From: Spirochaetaceae bacterium
GTDB taxonomy: Bacteria; Spirochaetota; Spirochaetia; DSM-27196; SLAA01
NCBI GenBank assembly: GCA_003552185.1
Contig: PUOW01000456.1
Location: 1-34,410, forward strand
Length of the DNA stretch: 34,410 nucleotides
Direction: 5' to 3'
Part shown: piece by piece, positions 15,567-23,857 of the stretch
Position numbering within the stretch: the stretch's first letter is position 1
How the letters are laid out: every line of letters begins with the position of its first letter
The notes under the pieces: model-generated
Database searches by the model: none
The model's input: the letters and a program-made list of their open reading frames with translations, nothing else
Told to the model about the DNA's origin: nothing
Position numbers and translations under genes: made by a program

Positions 15567-16763
15567 ATGCTGCAGTTTTCGATTGCCGAGGCGATGGATG
15601 CAATATCGGGCGATGCGCGGGCGCCGTGCGTGACGCTTGTGCTGCCGATTGAGCATAACACAAAGCGTGAGACCGAGAACCTGATCGGGCTCAAGAACAT
15701 GGTTCGCGAAGCTGAGGATATTCTGGTGGCGCGCGGCTATACCGCCGGCGAGATCCGTGAGCTCATGCAGCCGGTGCATCGGGAGTTGGAGAAACCTGCC
15801 CCGTGGCAGGGAGGCGCGCGGGGATACGCCGTGTTTGTGAACCCCGAGATGTTCCGAACCTTTAGTCTGCCGGTGCGGCCGTTGCGCGTATGCCGCGTCG
15901 ATGAGCAGTTTGCCTTGGCCCCGATACTGCAGCTGCAGCGCGCCGACGGGCGATTTGCCGTGCTGGCGATCAACCTCAAAGACGTTAGACTCTACGAGGC
16001 GACGCGCTACTCGTTTTCGCCGGTGCGACTCAACGGAGTGCCGAAGAATCTCGAAGAGTATCTCAAACCGCTTGAGTTCGAGCGTAACCTGAGTTCGCAT
16101 ACCTCGAGCAGCGGAACCGGGAAGGCCCCCGGGACGGTGGCGCACGGGCATTTCCCCGGTGACGAGCAGAACAAGAAGTACGTGCGCGAGTTTCTCGAAC
16201 AGGTAGACTCGGTGGTACGCTCTCGACTATCCGAGAGCGGGCTGCCGCTGGTTCTCGCAGGTGTCGAGTATCTCGTGGGCTTTTATCGTAAACACAGTGG
16301 GTACTCGGTGATCCACGATCAGTATGTGCCGGGAAGTCCCGAGCGAATCGACGAGCCCGATCTGCATCGACGCGCCTGGGAGCTGATAGAGCCGGAGATC
16401 GGTCGCGATCTGGAACAGGCGCTCGAGAGATTCGAGAGAGAGCTCGGCCGGAATCAGTCGAGCGTCGATCTCCGCGACATCGTGATTGCCGCCGGGCGCG
16501 GCCAGGTCGATACGCTGTTCGTGGATCCGTCTAAGCCGGTTTGGGGTAGTTTCGACCCGGTTACCGAAGACATAGAGCTCAGCGATCATGCACCGACAGA
16601 CACTGTCGCTGCTCAGAAGGCGGGGATGAGCGACTTGGTTGAGTTCGCGATCCGTGAGGCCTGGAAACACCGAGGCGAGGTGTACTTCATTAACACCGAG
16701 CAGCACCCGAAATACACGCCGCTCAGCGCGGTTTTGCGCGCCGGCGCGGTGGTAACCGCTTAG
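15567..16763 (+). CDS. bacterial archaeo-eukaryotic release-factor-like protein (baeRF)
   Basis: A 398-residue protein that I place in the baeRF group, bacterial relatives of eRF1/Pelota described by comparative genomics, most like family 3. The N-terminal PCVTLVLPIEHNTKRETEN, the following lysine/glutamate helix with MVREAEDIL, and the central FAVLAINLKDVRLYEATRY strand-turn match that layout. A third domain with DIVIAAGRGQVDTLFVD resembles the eRF1 C-terminal or L7Ae-like part. I see no GGQ peptidyl-hydrolysis motif, so ribosome rescue or peptidyl-tRNA cleavage is possible but unproven. AHGHFPGDEQN in the middle may be the substitute loop. GAGGAGG sits six bases before the ATG, one of the strongest ribosome sites in the window. 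The stop overlaps that of the convergent transporter gene. Confidence 0.65.
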   Translation: MLQFSIAEAMDAISGDARAPCVTLVLPIEHNTKRETENLIGLKNMVREAEDILVARGYTAGEIRELMQPVHRELEKPAPWQGGARGYAVFVNPEMFRTFSLPVRPLRVCRVDEQFALAPILQLQRADGRFAVLAINLKDVRLYEATRYSFSPVRLNGVPKNLEEYLKPLEFERNLSSHTSSSGTGKAPGTVAHGHFPGDEQNKKYVREFLEQVDSVVRSRLSESGLPLVLAGVEYLVGFYRKHSGYSVIHDQYVPGSPERIDEPDLHRRAWELIEPEIGRDLEQALERFERELGRNQSSVDLRDIVIAAGRGQVDTLFVDPSKPVWGSFDPVTEDIELSDHAPTDTVAAQKAGMSDLVEFAIREAWKHRGEVYFINTEQHPKYTPLSAVLRAGAVVTA

Positions 16764-18982
16764 GGATTGTACTCCGAGTGCTCGAAGAGGTAGTACAGGA
16801 AGTATAGAGCCGCGACCGCATCCGACGGGTCGGTAACCCCCGGGTGCGGCGCGGTCAGCGCGTCGCGTAACGCACGCGACGCGGCCGAATACTCCTGCTC
16901 AACAGGCAGAACAACAGGCGAAAGCGCTGCGGCGATACCGGCGTAGATCGCGGAGAGTTCGGTGTAGCGGCCCTCCTCGTAGAGCCGGCTGAGTTGCTCC
17001 CGTGCGCGGTCGATCGGCGCAAAGTGACGGGCCTCCTCGAGGAGTTCGCGAAATCCCGAGCCGGGTTCCTGATTCTCGAGATACAAGAGTTCGTACAACC
17101 CCGTGTCCGGTTCCACGCTGCGTGCGGCAATGCCGTACACCGCTTGTTTGTACCGTTGTGTCGGATGCCGGGCGGCGATCGTGAACACATTCGCGAGCCA
17201 GCCCCCGCTTTCGTCCATGATCGAGAGCGCAACCACCAGATCCAACTCGGCCGGAACCGGAAGCGACCGGCCGGAAAGAAACCGCTGCACGGTACCTAGC
17301 TCGCTGCGCGAGCCGATCCGCGCGAGAGACTTCAACGCCACCGCAACCGTCTCGACCGGCTCCTCGTTTGCAACGAGCTCTCGCAGCACCGGTGCGATCG
17401 ACGGGTCGGAGTACGCCCCGAGCGCGAAGATTGCGACTCGTTGGGTATATGAATCCGCGTCTTGGGCCTCATCGAGTACCTGTCCCAGAAGCTCGGGCCG
17501 GGGGTACGAGTACAACGAGCGCAAGACACGCTCCCTATCCGAAACGCGCGGCGAGCGCAGCCGTTTGCTGAGTTCGCCGGTTGCGACGAGCGTGTCGCTG
17601 CGCTCCAGCGAGAGTAGCGTAGCTTCGCGCTTGACCGGGTCTTCGCTGGATTCGAGCTGGTAGATATCGAGAAAGGCCTTTAGGTTCTTGGCCGAAAGCA
17701 GAATCGCGGTACTCTCCTTTAGCGACAAACTGCCTCGCTCTCGCATCTTCAGTCCAAAGGCGAGGTTCGCACCCGCGATCACGACGAGCAGAAGGTACGT
17801 CAGGCTGAACATGTGCAGCCCGGCCGGGGCGGCGCGCATCACCGGTAAGTCGGCGAGTCCTCCGCCGATAAGGCCTACCACAAGCGCCCCGGCGGCGGTG
17901 AAAAACTGCGCCATCGCGGAGTAGCTGATTCGCTCATGTTCCGGAATCGATTTCACGAACACGCTGTTCTGAATAATCAGCAGCAGCTTGTAGAGGAAAA
18001 AGGTTGCAAAGCCCATCGCGTAGTAGAACTGGTACGGCAACTCTCCCGGTAAAATGGTCCAGACAAGCGCGAGTACGATAGTGGAGACACTCGCGAGTAT
18101 CACGATCGGGCGATCGCCGAAGGTATCCGCGAACGGCTTGAGCACGACTCCCGCCGCTATCGAGGCAACTCCGCCGAACAACATGTACAAGAACACCAGG
18201 TTGTCCGGCATGCCGACCACTCGTCGAAGATACGGGATATGGAATCCGAACAGCACTACGATCGCCATACTCAGCCAGTGAATCCAGAGCGCGTGCGCGC
18301 GACTGCGCTTCTGCAGTGCTTCTCGCACGGTCGGGATCACACCCCGCCCCGGCTGATACTCAACGGTTTCGCGGCTCGGGATCCGCCTGAGGTACGAAGC
18401 GGCGACGGTGTTCATGGTTGCGCCGATATAGGTGAGGCCTACGAGCCCCAGCAGCCCGCTGAAGGCCTGCACCGATAGCAGTAAAAAACTCAGCAGTTGC
18501 GACAGCATCTGCGTGATCGAGAGCCGAATGTTGATTCCCACTACCACGCCGCCGGCCTCGCGGTCGTGAACGATGGTGCGCTGAACAGGGTGTACCATCG
18601 CGATCCCGACCGCACGCGTTACCGCGAACGCGGTGAAGACAACCATAACGGTAACGACCGCGACCTGGCCTTCAAGAAAAAACAGCGCGCCGTAACCGAG
18701 GCAGATCACGCCGCGGAGCATCCATGCTCCGAAATACACGCGGCCGATGTTTCTCCCGGCCAGCAAACGCGGCACCAACAACGCGGCGAGTCCGGCGATA
18801 TGAAACGCCGAGGTGATATAGCCGAGCTGAAGGTTGCTCGCGCCGAAATGAATCGCAAGCAGCGAGGCGACGGTGTGGTTCAGGAGATACACCCCGAGCC
18901 CGTTCCATAGGATATGCCGACGGTAGGCAGCGAGCCCGCGGTCTCGTTCGCTGCGTGAAAGGTGTTTAGTGCGCGGCTCCAC
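16760..18982 (-). CDS. MFS-type membrane protein with C-terminal HEAT-like repeat domain
   Basis: A 740-residue fusion. Residues 28-410 contain about 11-12 hydrophobic helices arranged like a major facilitator transporter, with basic loops between some helices (for example RLLAGRNIGR and DTFGDRP, similar to the MFS loop motif). From about 430 to 740 the protein is soluble and helical, with repeating units such as VKREATLLSLE, RERVLRSLYSYP, TQRVAIFALGAYSDPSIAPVLREL and VAVALKSLARIGS that look like HEAT repeats. A HEAT tail could couple transport to a cytosolic partner; the substrate is unknown. The start is GTG 18982, overlapping the rlpA stop by one base (TAGTG), with GGGAG just upstream inside rlpA, so translation is probably coupled. 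The stop overlaps that of baeRF. Confidence 0.8.
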   Translation of the reverse strand: MEPRTKHLSRSERDRGLAAYRRHILWNGLGVYLLNHTVASLLAIHFGASNLQLGYITSAFHIAGLAALLVPRLLAGRNIGRVYFGAWMLRGVICLGYGALFFLEGQVAVVTVMVVFTAFAVTRAVGIAMVHPVQRTIVHDREAGGVVVGINIRLSITQMLSQLLSFLLLSVQAFSGLLGLVGLTYIGATMNTVAASYLRRIPSRETVEYQPGRGVIPTVREALQKRSRAHALWIHWLSMAIVVLFGFHIPYLRRVVGMPDNLVFLYMLFGGVASIAAGVVLKPFADTFGDRPIVILASVSTIVLALVWTILPGELPYQFYYAMGFATFFLYKLLLIIQNSVFVKSIPEHERISYSAMAQFFTAAGALVVGLIGGGLADLPVMRAAPAGLHMFSLTYLLLVVIAGANLAFGLKMRERGSLSLKESTAILLSAKNLKAFLDIYQLESSEDPVKREATLLSLERSDTLVATGELSKRLRSPRVSDRERVLRSLYSYPRPELLGQVLDEAQDADSYTQRVAIFALGAYSDPSIAPVLRELVANEEPVETVAVALKSLARIGSRSELGTVQRFLSGRSLPVPAELDLVVALSIMDESGGWLANVFTIAARHPTQRYKQAVYGIAARSVEPDTGLYELLYLENQEPGSGFRELLEEARHFAPIDRAREQLSRLYEEGRYTELSAIYAGIAAALSPVVLPVEQEYSAASRALRDALTAPHPGVTDPSDAVAALYFLYYLFEHSEYNP

Positions 18983-19662
18983 TACGGCTCCCGAACCAGC
19001 ACCTCGGCGTGCCCGAGTTCCGCAAGCCGGGTTCTATAGTCTTCGAGCTCGTCGAGGGAGACCTCCGGAAGTACGACGCGATGGAGTCCGCTCTCGCCGG
19101 TTTCAACACGCGCCTCGAACCCCGCGTCGGCGAGGCGCGAAATCAGTGCGTCGGCGTTACTCCGGCTTCCGAAAGAAGCTATCTGAATGATCCGGTAGTT
19201 CTTGATCTCGGGATACTCCACGATCTCAAGCAGCACCGGAGCAACGCCACGTCCGGCGATCCCGATGGCCTCGGCGGCCGCGCGCGAGAGGTCGATGATT
19301 CTCCCCTCGACGAACGGGCCTCGATCGTTGATGCGTACCGTTACCTCGGCGTCGGTCTCGGGGTTGACGACGCGCACGATCGTGTCGAACGGTAGGGTGC
19401 GATGCGCCGCGGTGAGCTCGTTGGTGTCGAAGATCTCGCCGTTTGCGGTCATGCGCCCCTGAAACTTGCCCCCGTACCACGACGCCAACCCTTTCTGAGA
19501 CTCATGCTGCTCGTACTCGTGAGCGCTGCGAGGCTCGCTCGGCGCGCCGGAAACGCGCGTTGCACTCGGTATGCGCGGGTCGGGCAGCGCTCCGAGCGTT
19601 GAATGCAGGCCGACAAGCAAGACCATCAGCAGCGGTAAGCACGTGAAAGGCGAACGACTCAT
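18982..19662 (-). CDS. rlpA: RlpA septal lytic transglycosylase with SPOR domain
   Basis: A 226-residue exported cell-wall protein. The signal peptide covers residues 1-25 (PLLMVLLVGL core); there is no lipobox, so it is probably soluble rather than a lipoprotein. The RlpA double-psi beta-barrel spans about 57-148: GLASWYGGKFQGRMTANGE, then TAAHRTLPF with catalytic-type His87, and RINDRGPF with Asp113. A SPOR domain covers 155-226 (IIQIASFGSRSNADALISRL), which in this family binds denuded glycan at the septum. ATG 19662 is placed directly behind the promoter; a longer open frame to 19815 would include the promoter and lacks conserved sequence. It overlaps the downstream MFS-HEAT gene by one base, so both probably form one unit. 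Confidence 0.93.
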   Translation of the reverse strand: MSRSPFTCLPLLMVLLVGLHSTLGALPDPRIPSATRVSGAPSEPRSAHEYEQHESQKGLASWYGGKFQGRMTANGEIFDTNELTAAHRTLPFDTIVRVVNPETDAEVTVRINDRGPFVEGRIIDLSRAAAEAIGIAGRGVAPVLLEIVEYPEIKNYRIIQIASFGSRSNADALISRLADAGFEARVETGESGLHRVVLPEVSLDELEDYRTRLAELGHAEVLVREP

Positions 19663-19668
19663 ACCGGA

Positions 19669-19697
19669 AGTATCGGCGGAGCGCGGAAGGCTGTAAA
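19669..19697 (-). promoter_or_regulatory. predicted promoter of rlpA
   Basis: On the minus strand: TTTACA (19692-19697), 17 nt, GATACT (19669-19674), then six bases (TCCGGT) to the ATG at 19662. A normal start site would fall on the A of the start codon, so the mRNA is predicted leaderless. No Shine-Dalgarno is present. Confidence 0.55.
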
Positions 19698-19796
19698 GCC
19701 GTATCTGCCGACACGAGTTCTGCGGGTGCGAGCTCGGCAGCGCACAGAGTTTGGCGAGGGGTGCGCCACGCTGCGGGCGGCGGCGTGGCGGCTTCG

Positions 19797-19825
19797 TTGC
19801 ATCGCGGTTGGGCATCGACTATAAT
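19797..19825 (+). promoter_or_regulatory. predicted promoter of lysS
   Basis: TTGCAT (19797-19802), 17 nt, then a perfect TATAAT (19820-19825). The ATG is at 19837, leaving 11 nt between the -10 box and the start codon and no Shine-Dalgarno. The predicted leader is about 5 nt. Confidence 0.65.
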
Positions 19826-19836
19826 GCGCAACCATC

Positions 19837-21486
19837 ATGAGCAGCTCGAACAATAAAGCAAACGCACAGCCGGTGCATTGGGCCGACATAAACGCCGAGA
19901 AGATCGTTCGCGAGAAGGGCGCGCCGCCGGATCGGCCGCATGAGCACTATACCTGTGCTTCGGGTATTACACCGTCCGGTACGGTGCATATCGGCAACTT
20001 TCGTGAGATCATCTCGGTTGAGCTCGTTGTACGCGCCCTGCGGGACCGGGGGTACCGTGCGCGCTTCATCTACTCCTGGGACGACTACGACGTATTTCGA
20101 AAGGTTCCTAGCAATGTCCCGAACCGCGCCGAGTTCGAGCAGTATCTGCGCATGCCGATTACCTTAGTGCCCGACCCAGCCGGACTAGACGAGAGCTTCG
20201 CGCGCGCCAACGAGCGCGAGCTCGAGGCATTGCTCGAGGTCGTGGGTGTGGAGCCGGAATACATCTATCAGGCCGAGCGTTACCGCGCCTCAAGGTACGC
20301 CGACGGCATACGAACCGCGCTCGAGCGCCGCGATCGCATTCGCGAGCTCCTGAACGAACACCGCAGCGATCCTTTGCCCGAAGACTGGTGGCCGGTCTCG
20401 GTGTTCAGCGGGTTTACCAATAAGGATACGACTACGGTCCTCGATTGGGACGGCGAGTGGGGACTCACGTACCGCTGCGACGAGACCGGAAATACCGAGA
20501 CGGTGGATCTTCGTTCAACCGCCCTCGTAAAGTTGCCATGGCGGATCGACTGGCCGATGCGCTGGGCTTTTGAGACAGTTGATTTTGAGCCGGCAGGAAA
20601 GGACCACCACTCCGAAGGAGGCAGCTTCGACACCGCGCGCGGTGTGGTACGCGAGATCTACGAGTTTGAACCGCCGGTGACGTTCCAGTACGACTTTCTC
20701 AGCATCAAGGGGCGGGGAGGGAAGATCTCTTCCTCGAGTGGAGAGGTGATCGGGCTGCGCGAGGTGCTCGAGGTGTATCAGCCCGAGCTCGTGCGCTATC
20801 TCTTCGCCGGAACGCGCCCAAACAGCGAGTTCGCGATCTCGTTCGATCTCGACGTAATCAAGATCTATGAAGACTACGACAAATGTGAGCGAATCTATTT
20901 TGGGCTCGAGGAAGTAAACGAGAAGCGTCGCAACAAAGAGGCCCGTATCTACGAGTTGTCGCAGGTTCGCGAGATTCCCGAGCGCCCTGCGCCGCAGCTT
21001 GCGTTCCGCCATCTCTGCAACCAGGTGCAGATTACCGACGGCGATATCGGGAAGGCTCTCGAGCTGGCGCTCGGTACCGAGCGGCTTGCGAGCCTCACTG
21101 CCGCCGAGCGCCGGAGGCTCGAGCGGAGGGCGAAATGCGCCCTGTTCTGGGTGCGGCGGTTCGCGCCGGAGGATTACCGCTTTGAGTTGGCTCGCTTCGA
21201 TAGCGCTCCGGTGGCGCTTGACGAGAACGAGCGCGCGGCGGTGCGCGGCGTGGCCGAGCTCATAGATGCTCGCTTCGAGGAGCTCGATGAGAAGCAGCTG
21301 CAGCAGGAGCTCTACGATCTTGCCCGAGAGCTCGAGATCGAGCCGAAGGCGATGTTTCTCGCGATGTACCGGGTGCTCATCGGTAAAGAAAAAGGACCAC
21401 GATTGGCGGGCTTTCTCAAGACGATCGGACGCGAACGATGCCTTGAGATTCTGAATCAGTATCGAGCGGAGACAGGAACGGCGTGA
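19837..21486 (+). CDS. lysS: class I lysyl-tRNA synthetase
   Basis: A 549-residue class I (archaeal-type) lysyl-tRNA synthetase, which charges tRNA-Lys. The HIGH motif is HIGN at residues 51-54 in SGTVHIGNFRE, and the KMSKS loop is KISSS at 296-300. The opening HWADINAEKIVREK and the central PVSVFSGFTNKDTT region are typical. Class I LysRS is characteristic of archaea, alphaproteobacteria and spirochaetes, whereas most bacteria use the unrelated class II enzyme; this is one of the better taxonomic hints here. ATG 19837 follows a consensus promoter by 11 nt; an in-frame GTG (residue 13) is an alternative start but also has no ribosome site. The stop overlaps the rpiA start by one base. Confidence 0.96.
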   Translation: MSSSNNKANAQPVHWADINAEKIVREKGAPPDRPHEHYTCASGITPSGTVHIGNFREIISVELVVRALRDRGYRARFIYSWDDYDVFRKVPSNVPNRAEFEQYLRMPITLVPDPAGLDESFARANERELEALLEVVGVEPEYIYQAERYRASRYADGIRTALERRDRIRELLNEHRSDPLPEDWWPVSVFSGFTNKDTTTVLDWDGEWGLTYRCDETGNTETVDLRSTALVKLPWRIDWPMRWAFETVDFEPAGKDHHSEGGSFDTARGVVREIYEFEPPVTFQYDFLSIKGRGGKISSSSGEVIGLREVLEVYQPELVRYLFAGTRPNSEFAISFDLDVIKIYEDYDKCERIYFGLEEVNEKRRNKEARIYELSQVREIPERPAPQLAFRHLCNQVQITDGDIGKALELALGTERLASLTAAERRRLERRAKCALFWVRRFAPEDYRFELARFDSAPVALDENERAAVRGVAELIDARFEELDEKQLQQELYDLARELEIEPKAMFLAMYRVLIGKEKGPRLAGFLKTIGRERCLEILNQYRAETGTA

Positions 21487-22187
21487 TGGAAAGCGATAAT
21501 CTGAAACAGCGGCTGGGCGCTCGTGCGATCGATGATTTCGTGCAGAGCGGGATGCGCGTAGGTCTTGGAACCGGGTCAACCGCGATCTGGGCCGTCAAGC
21601 GACTTTCTGAGAAGCTGCGCGGTGGAGAGCTCGAGAGCGTCGTCTGCGTGGTTACCAGCAGTCAAACCGAGCTCGAGTGTGAGACGCTCGGGATTCCGAT
21701 CTATAGTCTAAACCACGCCTTCATCGGAGGTATGCTCGACGTCACGATCGACGGTGCCGATGAGATCGAGCCTTCGGGCTGCTTGTGCAAGGGTGGTGGT
21801 GGCGCGCTCGCGCTCGAGAAGGTGGTGGCGTATAACTCGAAACGGGTCGTGATCGTCGCCGAGGAGCGCAAATACGTCGCGGAGCTCGGCAAGACCTTCC
21901 CGATTGCGGTCGAGGTGTTACGCGAGGCGCGGCTCACCGTGACACGAACGCTCGAGGCAATGGGCGCGCAGGTGCAGCTTCGCATGGCCGAGCGAAAGAT
22001 GGGGCCGGTGATCACCGACAACGGACATCTCTTGCTCGATATCACGATTCCGCACGCGTTCGACTCCACCGCTCTCGAGCGCGAGCTCAACGCCGTTCCG
22101 GGAGTGGTAGAGAACGGTCTGTTCGGCGGAGGACGGTTCACGGTGTACTTGATGAAGTCGGACGGCTCGCTTCGCGTGCTGGAGTAG
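21486..22187 (+). CDS. rpiA: ribose-5-phosphate isomerase A
   Basis: A 233-residue enzyme interconverting ribose 5-phosphate and ribulose 5-phosphate in the non-oxidative pentose phosphate pathway. The phosphate loop GLGTGSTA is at residues 27-33. The catalytic acids are Asp89 and Asp92 in DGADE, followed by Lys102 in CKGGGGAL and Glu111; their spacing matches E. coli RpiA exactly (Asp81, Asp84, Lys94, Glu103). The end GLFGGGRFTVYL is also typical. ATG 21486 overlaps the lysS stop (TGATG), with AGGA upstream, indicating coupled translation. An in-frame GTG one codon earlier is a less likely start. A link between lysS and rpiA beyond co-transcription is not obvious. Confidence 0.95.
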   Translation: MESDNLKQRLGARAIDDFVQSGMRVGLGTGSTAIWAVKRLSEKLRGGELESVVCVVTSSQTELECETLGIPIYSLNHAFIGGMLDVTIDGADEIEPSGCLCKGGGGALALEKVVAYNSKRVVIVAEERKYVAELGKTFPIAVEVLREARLTVTRTLEAMGAQVQLRMAERKMGPVITDNGHLLLDITIPHAFDSTALERELNAVPGVVENGLFGGGRFTVYLMKSDGSLRVLE

Positions 22188-22221
22188 CACCGGCACGAGC
22201 CGGCAGGTGGGGCGGGCCGCG

Positions 22222-23172
22222 TTACCGCACGAGGCGCGTCAGGAGGTGCTCCTGACGCCGCCAGCCGGGGTTCACCTTGACACGCAGGTCTAGATATACG
22301 CGATAGGGAAACACGCGCCCGATCTCGCGTTGTGCGGCCTGTCGGATCTCCTTAATGCGCCGTCCGGCTTTGCCGACGAGCATACCCTTCTGGCTTTCGC
22401 GTTCCACGATCAAGAACGCACGTATCCAGAGTTGCTCCTCCGGTTCATCCTCCACGGACTGTTCGCTCGCCGGCCGGTTGGGGCCGCGTGTCGGCCCGCG
22501 CTCACGTAGCTCCATATCGCCGATCTCAACGTAGAGCGCGTGCGGAAGCTCCTGTCGTGTCTGGAGTACCGCCTGCTCGCGAATCAACTCCGCGACGCGG
22601 AACTCAGGGTCTTGGTCGGTGTAGAACTCCTCGGGATACAACGGTTCGCCTTCCGGCAGTAGCTCGAGCACCGCGTCGAGCAGCTCGGTAAGCCCCTCGC
22701 CCCGCAATGCCGAGGTCTGCACCGTTGTTGCCGCAGGAAGCTCGGCTGCGATGAACGTTTCGTGCGCCGTCCCGCCTGCTGCACGAGGCAGATCGGTCTT
22801 GTTGAGGCATGCCGTGGTCGGCAAGCCGGTTTCCTTGAGTAGCCGCGCGATGAACTCTTCCTCGTGCCCAACCGGCCGGGAGCGATCCAACACGTAGAGC
22901 GCCGCATCGACCTCTTCGAGCCCGCCGAGTACCAGCTCGCGCATGTGACGGTTGAAGCGCTTGCGCGAGTTGTGCAGCCCGGGCGTGTCGAGAAACACCG
23001 CTTGTCCGCGCGGCTCGGTAATGATTCCGCGGATCTTGTTGCGCGTAGTTTGCGGGGTCGGCGATACGATCGCAACCTTGTGTCCGCACAGCGCGTTTAT
23101 CAGGCTGGATTTACCGGTGGAGGGCCTTCCCACCACCGCAACAAACCCAGATTTGACCCCGGCTTCTTTCAT
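22222..23172 (-). CDS. era: GTPase Era
   Basis: A 316-residue Era GTPase, which binds the 3' end of 16S rRNA and helps mature the small ribosomal subunit. GTPase motifs: G1 GRPSTGKS (15-22), G2 Thr43 in TTRNKI, G3 DTPG (62-65), G4 NKTD (124-127) and G5 SAL. The C-terminal KH domain has the GxxG-type turn VGKAGRRIKEIR. Two deviations: the P-loop reads ST where most Era proteins have NV, and an insertion of about 25 polar residues (starting RGPTRGPNRP) lies before the KH core. Neither removes a catalytic residue. The ATG at 23172 has AGGA 11 nt upstream, at the far limit of useful spacing. It is convergent with rpiA and divergent from clpP. Confidence 0.94.
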   Translation of the reverse strand: MKEAGVKSGFVAVVGRPSTGKSSLINALCGHKVAIVSPTPQTTRNKIRGIITEPRGQAVFLDTPGLHNSRKRFNRHMRELVLGGLEEVDAALYVLDRSRPVGHEEEFIARLLKETGLPTTACLNKTDLPRAAGGTAHETFIAAELPAATTVQTSALRGEGLTELLDAVLELLPEGEPLYPEEFYTDQDPEFRVAELIREQAVLQTRQELPHALYVEIGDMELRERGPTRGPNRPASEQSVEDEPEEQLWIRAFLIVERESQKGMLVGKAGRRIKEIRQAAQREIGRVFPYRVYLDLRVKVNPGWRRQEHLLTRLVR

Positions 23173-23239
23173 CGCGAGATAATTCCTAGTATATTAGCGC
23201 GTATAACGCAATACCGATGCAACAAGGGAGCAGTCTACT
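23173..23239. promoter_or_regulatory. divergent promoter region era / clpP
   Basis: This 67-nt AT-richer gap must drive both genes. Toward era the minus strand shows TATACT 15 nt before the ATG, without a good -35 box. Toward clpP, TATAAC is present near 23202, again with no clear -35. AGGGAG precedes the clpP ATG by nine bases. Confidence 0.3.
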
Positions 23240-23857
23240 ATGCAGAACCGAGTGAGGTCTACGATGAGGGCCGGCGACGAAGATACGCAGGATCATGACA
23301 ACGAGCGCGCAGGCGAGGCGCTCGTGCAGAAGATGCTCAAGACCCGCACCATTCTGGTCTCAGGCGAGATCAACAAGAGTCTCGCCGAGCGCGTGGTGCG
23401 TCAGTTGTTCTTGCTGGAGGATGCCGGCGATGACCCGGTGCGCGTCTTTATCGATTCTCCGGGCGGTGATGCCGATGCCGGATACGCGATCTTCGATATG
23501 CTGCGCTTCATCACGCCGCCGGTTTACACCGTGGGCATGGGGCTGGTTGCGAGCGCCGGTGCGTTGATCTTGCTCGCGGCCGAGAAAGAACGCCGCTTCG
23601 GTTTACCGAACTCGCACTACTTGATTCACCAGCCCAGCTCCGGGATGCGTGGGGTTGCCACCGATATCGAGATCCACGCCCGCGAGATTGAGCGTACGCG
23701 CGAGCGAATCAATGTTCTCATTGCTGAAGAAACCGGCCAAGCTATAGAGAAAGTCGCGAAAGATACCGACCGCGATTTCTGGATGGGCGCCGAAGAAGCT
23801 AAAGACTACGGCTTGATCAATCGTATCGTTACCGCAAGGGCGGAGATCGAGGAATGA
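23240..23857 (+). CDS. clpP: ATP-dependent Clp protease proteolytic subunit
   Basis: A 205-residue ClpP-type serine peptidase. The N-terminal strand RTILVSGEINKSLAERVVRQL and the DSPGGDADAGYAIFD loop are standard. The catalytic triad is Ser105 in GLVASAGAL, His130 in HYLIHQP and Asp179 in KDTDRDFW. The segment around the serine is usually GQAASMGA; here GMGLVASAGA, so it may be the divergent second ClpP paralogue that many spirochaetes carry. No clpX or trigger-factor gene is adjacent, unlike the classic tig-clpP-clpX order. The ATG at 23240 has AGGGAG nine bases upstream; a second in-frame ATG at 23264 with GAGG six bases upstream is an equally possible start. It overlaps purC by four bases (ATGA). 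Confidence 0.9.
   Translation: MQNRVRSTMRAGDEDTQDHDNERAGEALVQKMLKTRTILVSGEINKSLAERVVRQLFLLEDAGDDPVRVFIDSPGGDADAGYAIFDMLRFITPPVYTVGMGLVASAGALILLAAEKERRFGLPNSHYLIHQPSSGMRGVATDIEIHAREIERTRERINVLIAEETGQAIEKVAKDTDRDFWMGAEEAKDYGLINRIVTARAEIEE

Noticed and set aside
22440-22510. frameshift in era
   Set aside because: The polar insertion before the KH domain is in frame and the KH motif resumes correctly after it, so it is an insertion rather than an error.
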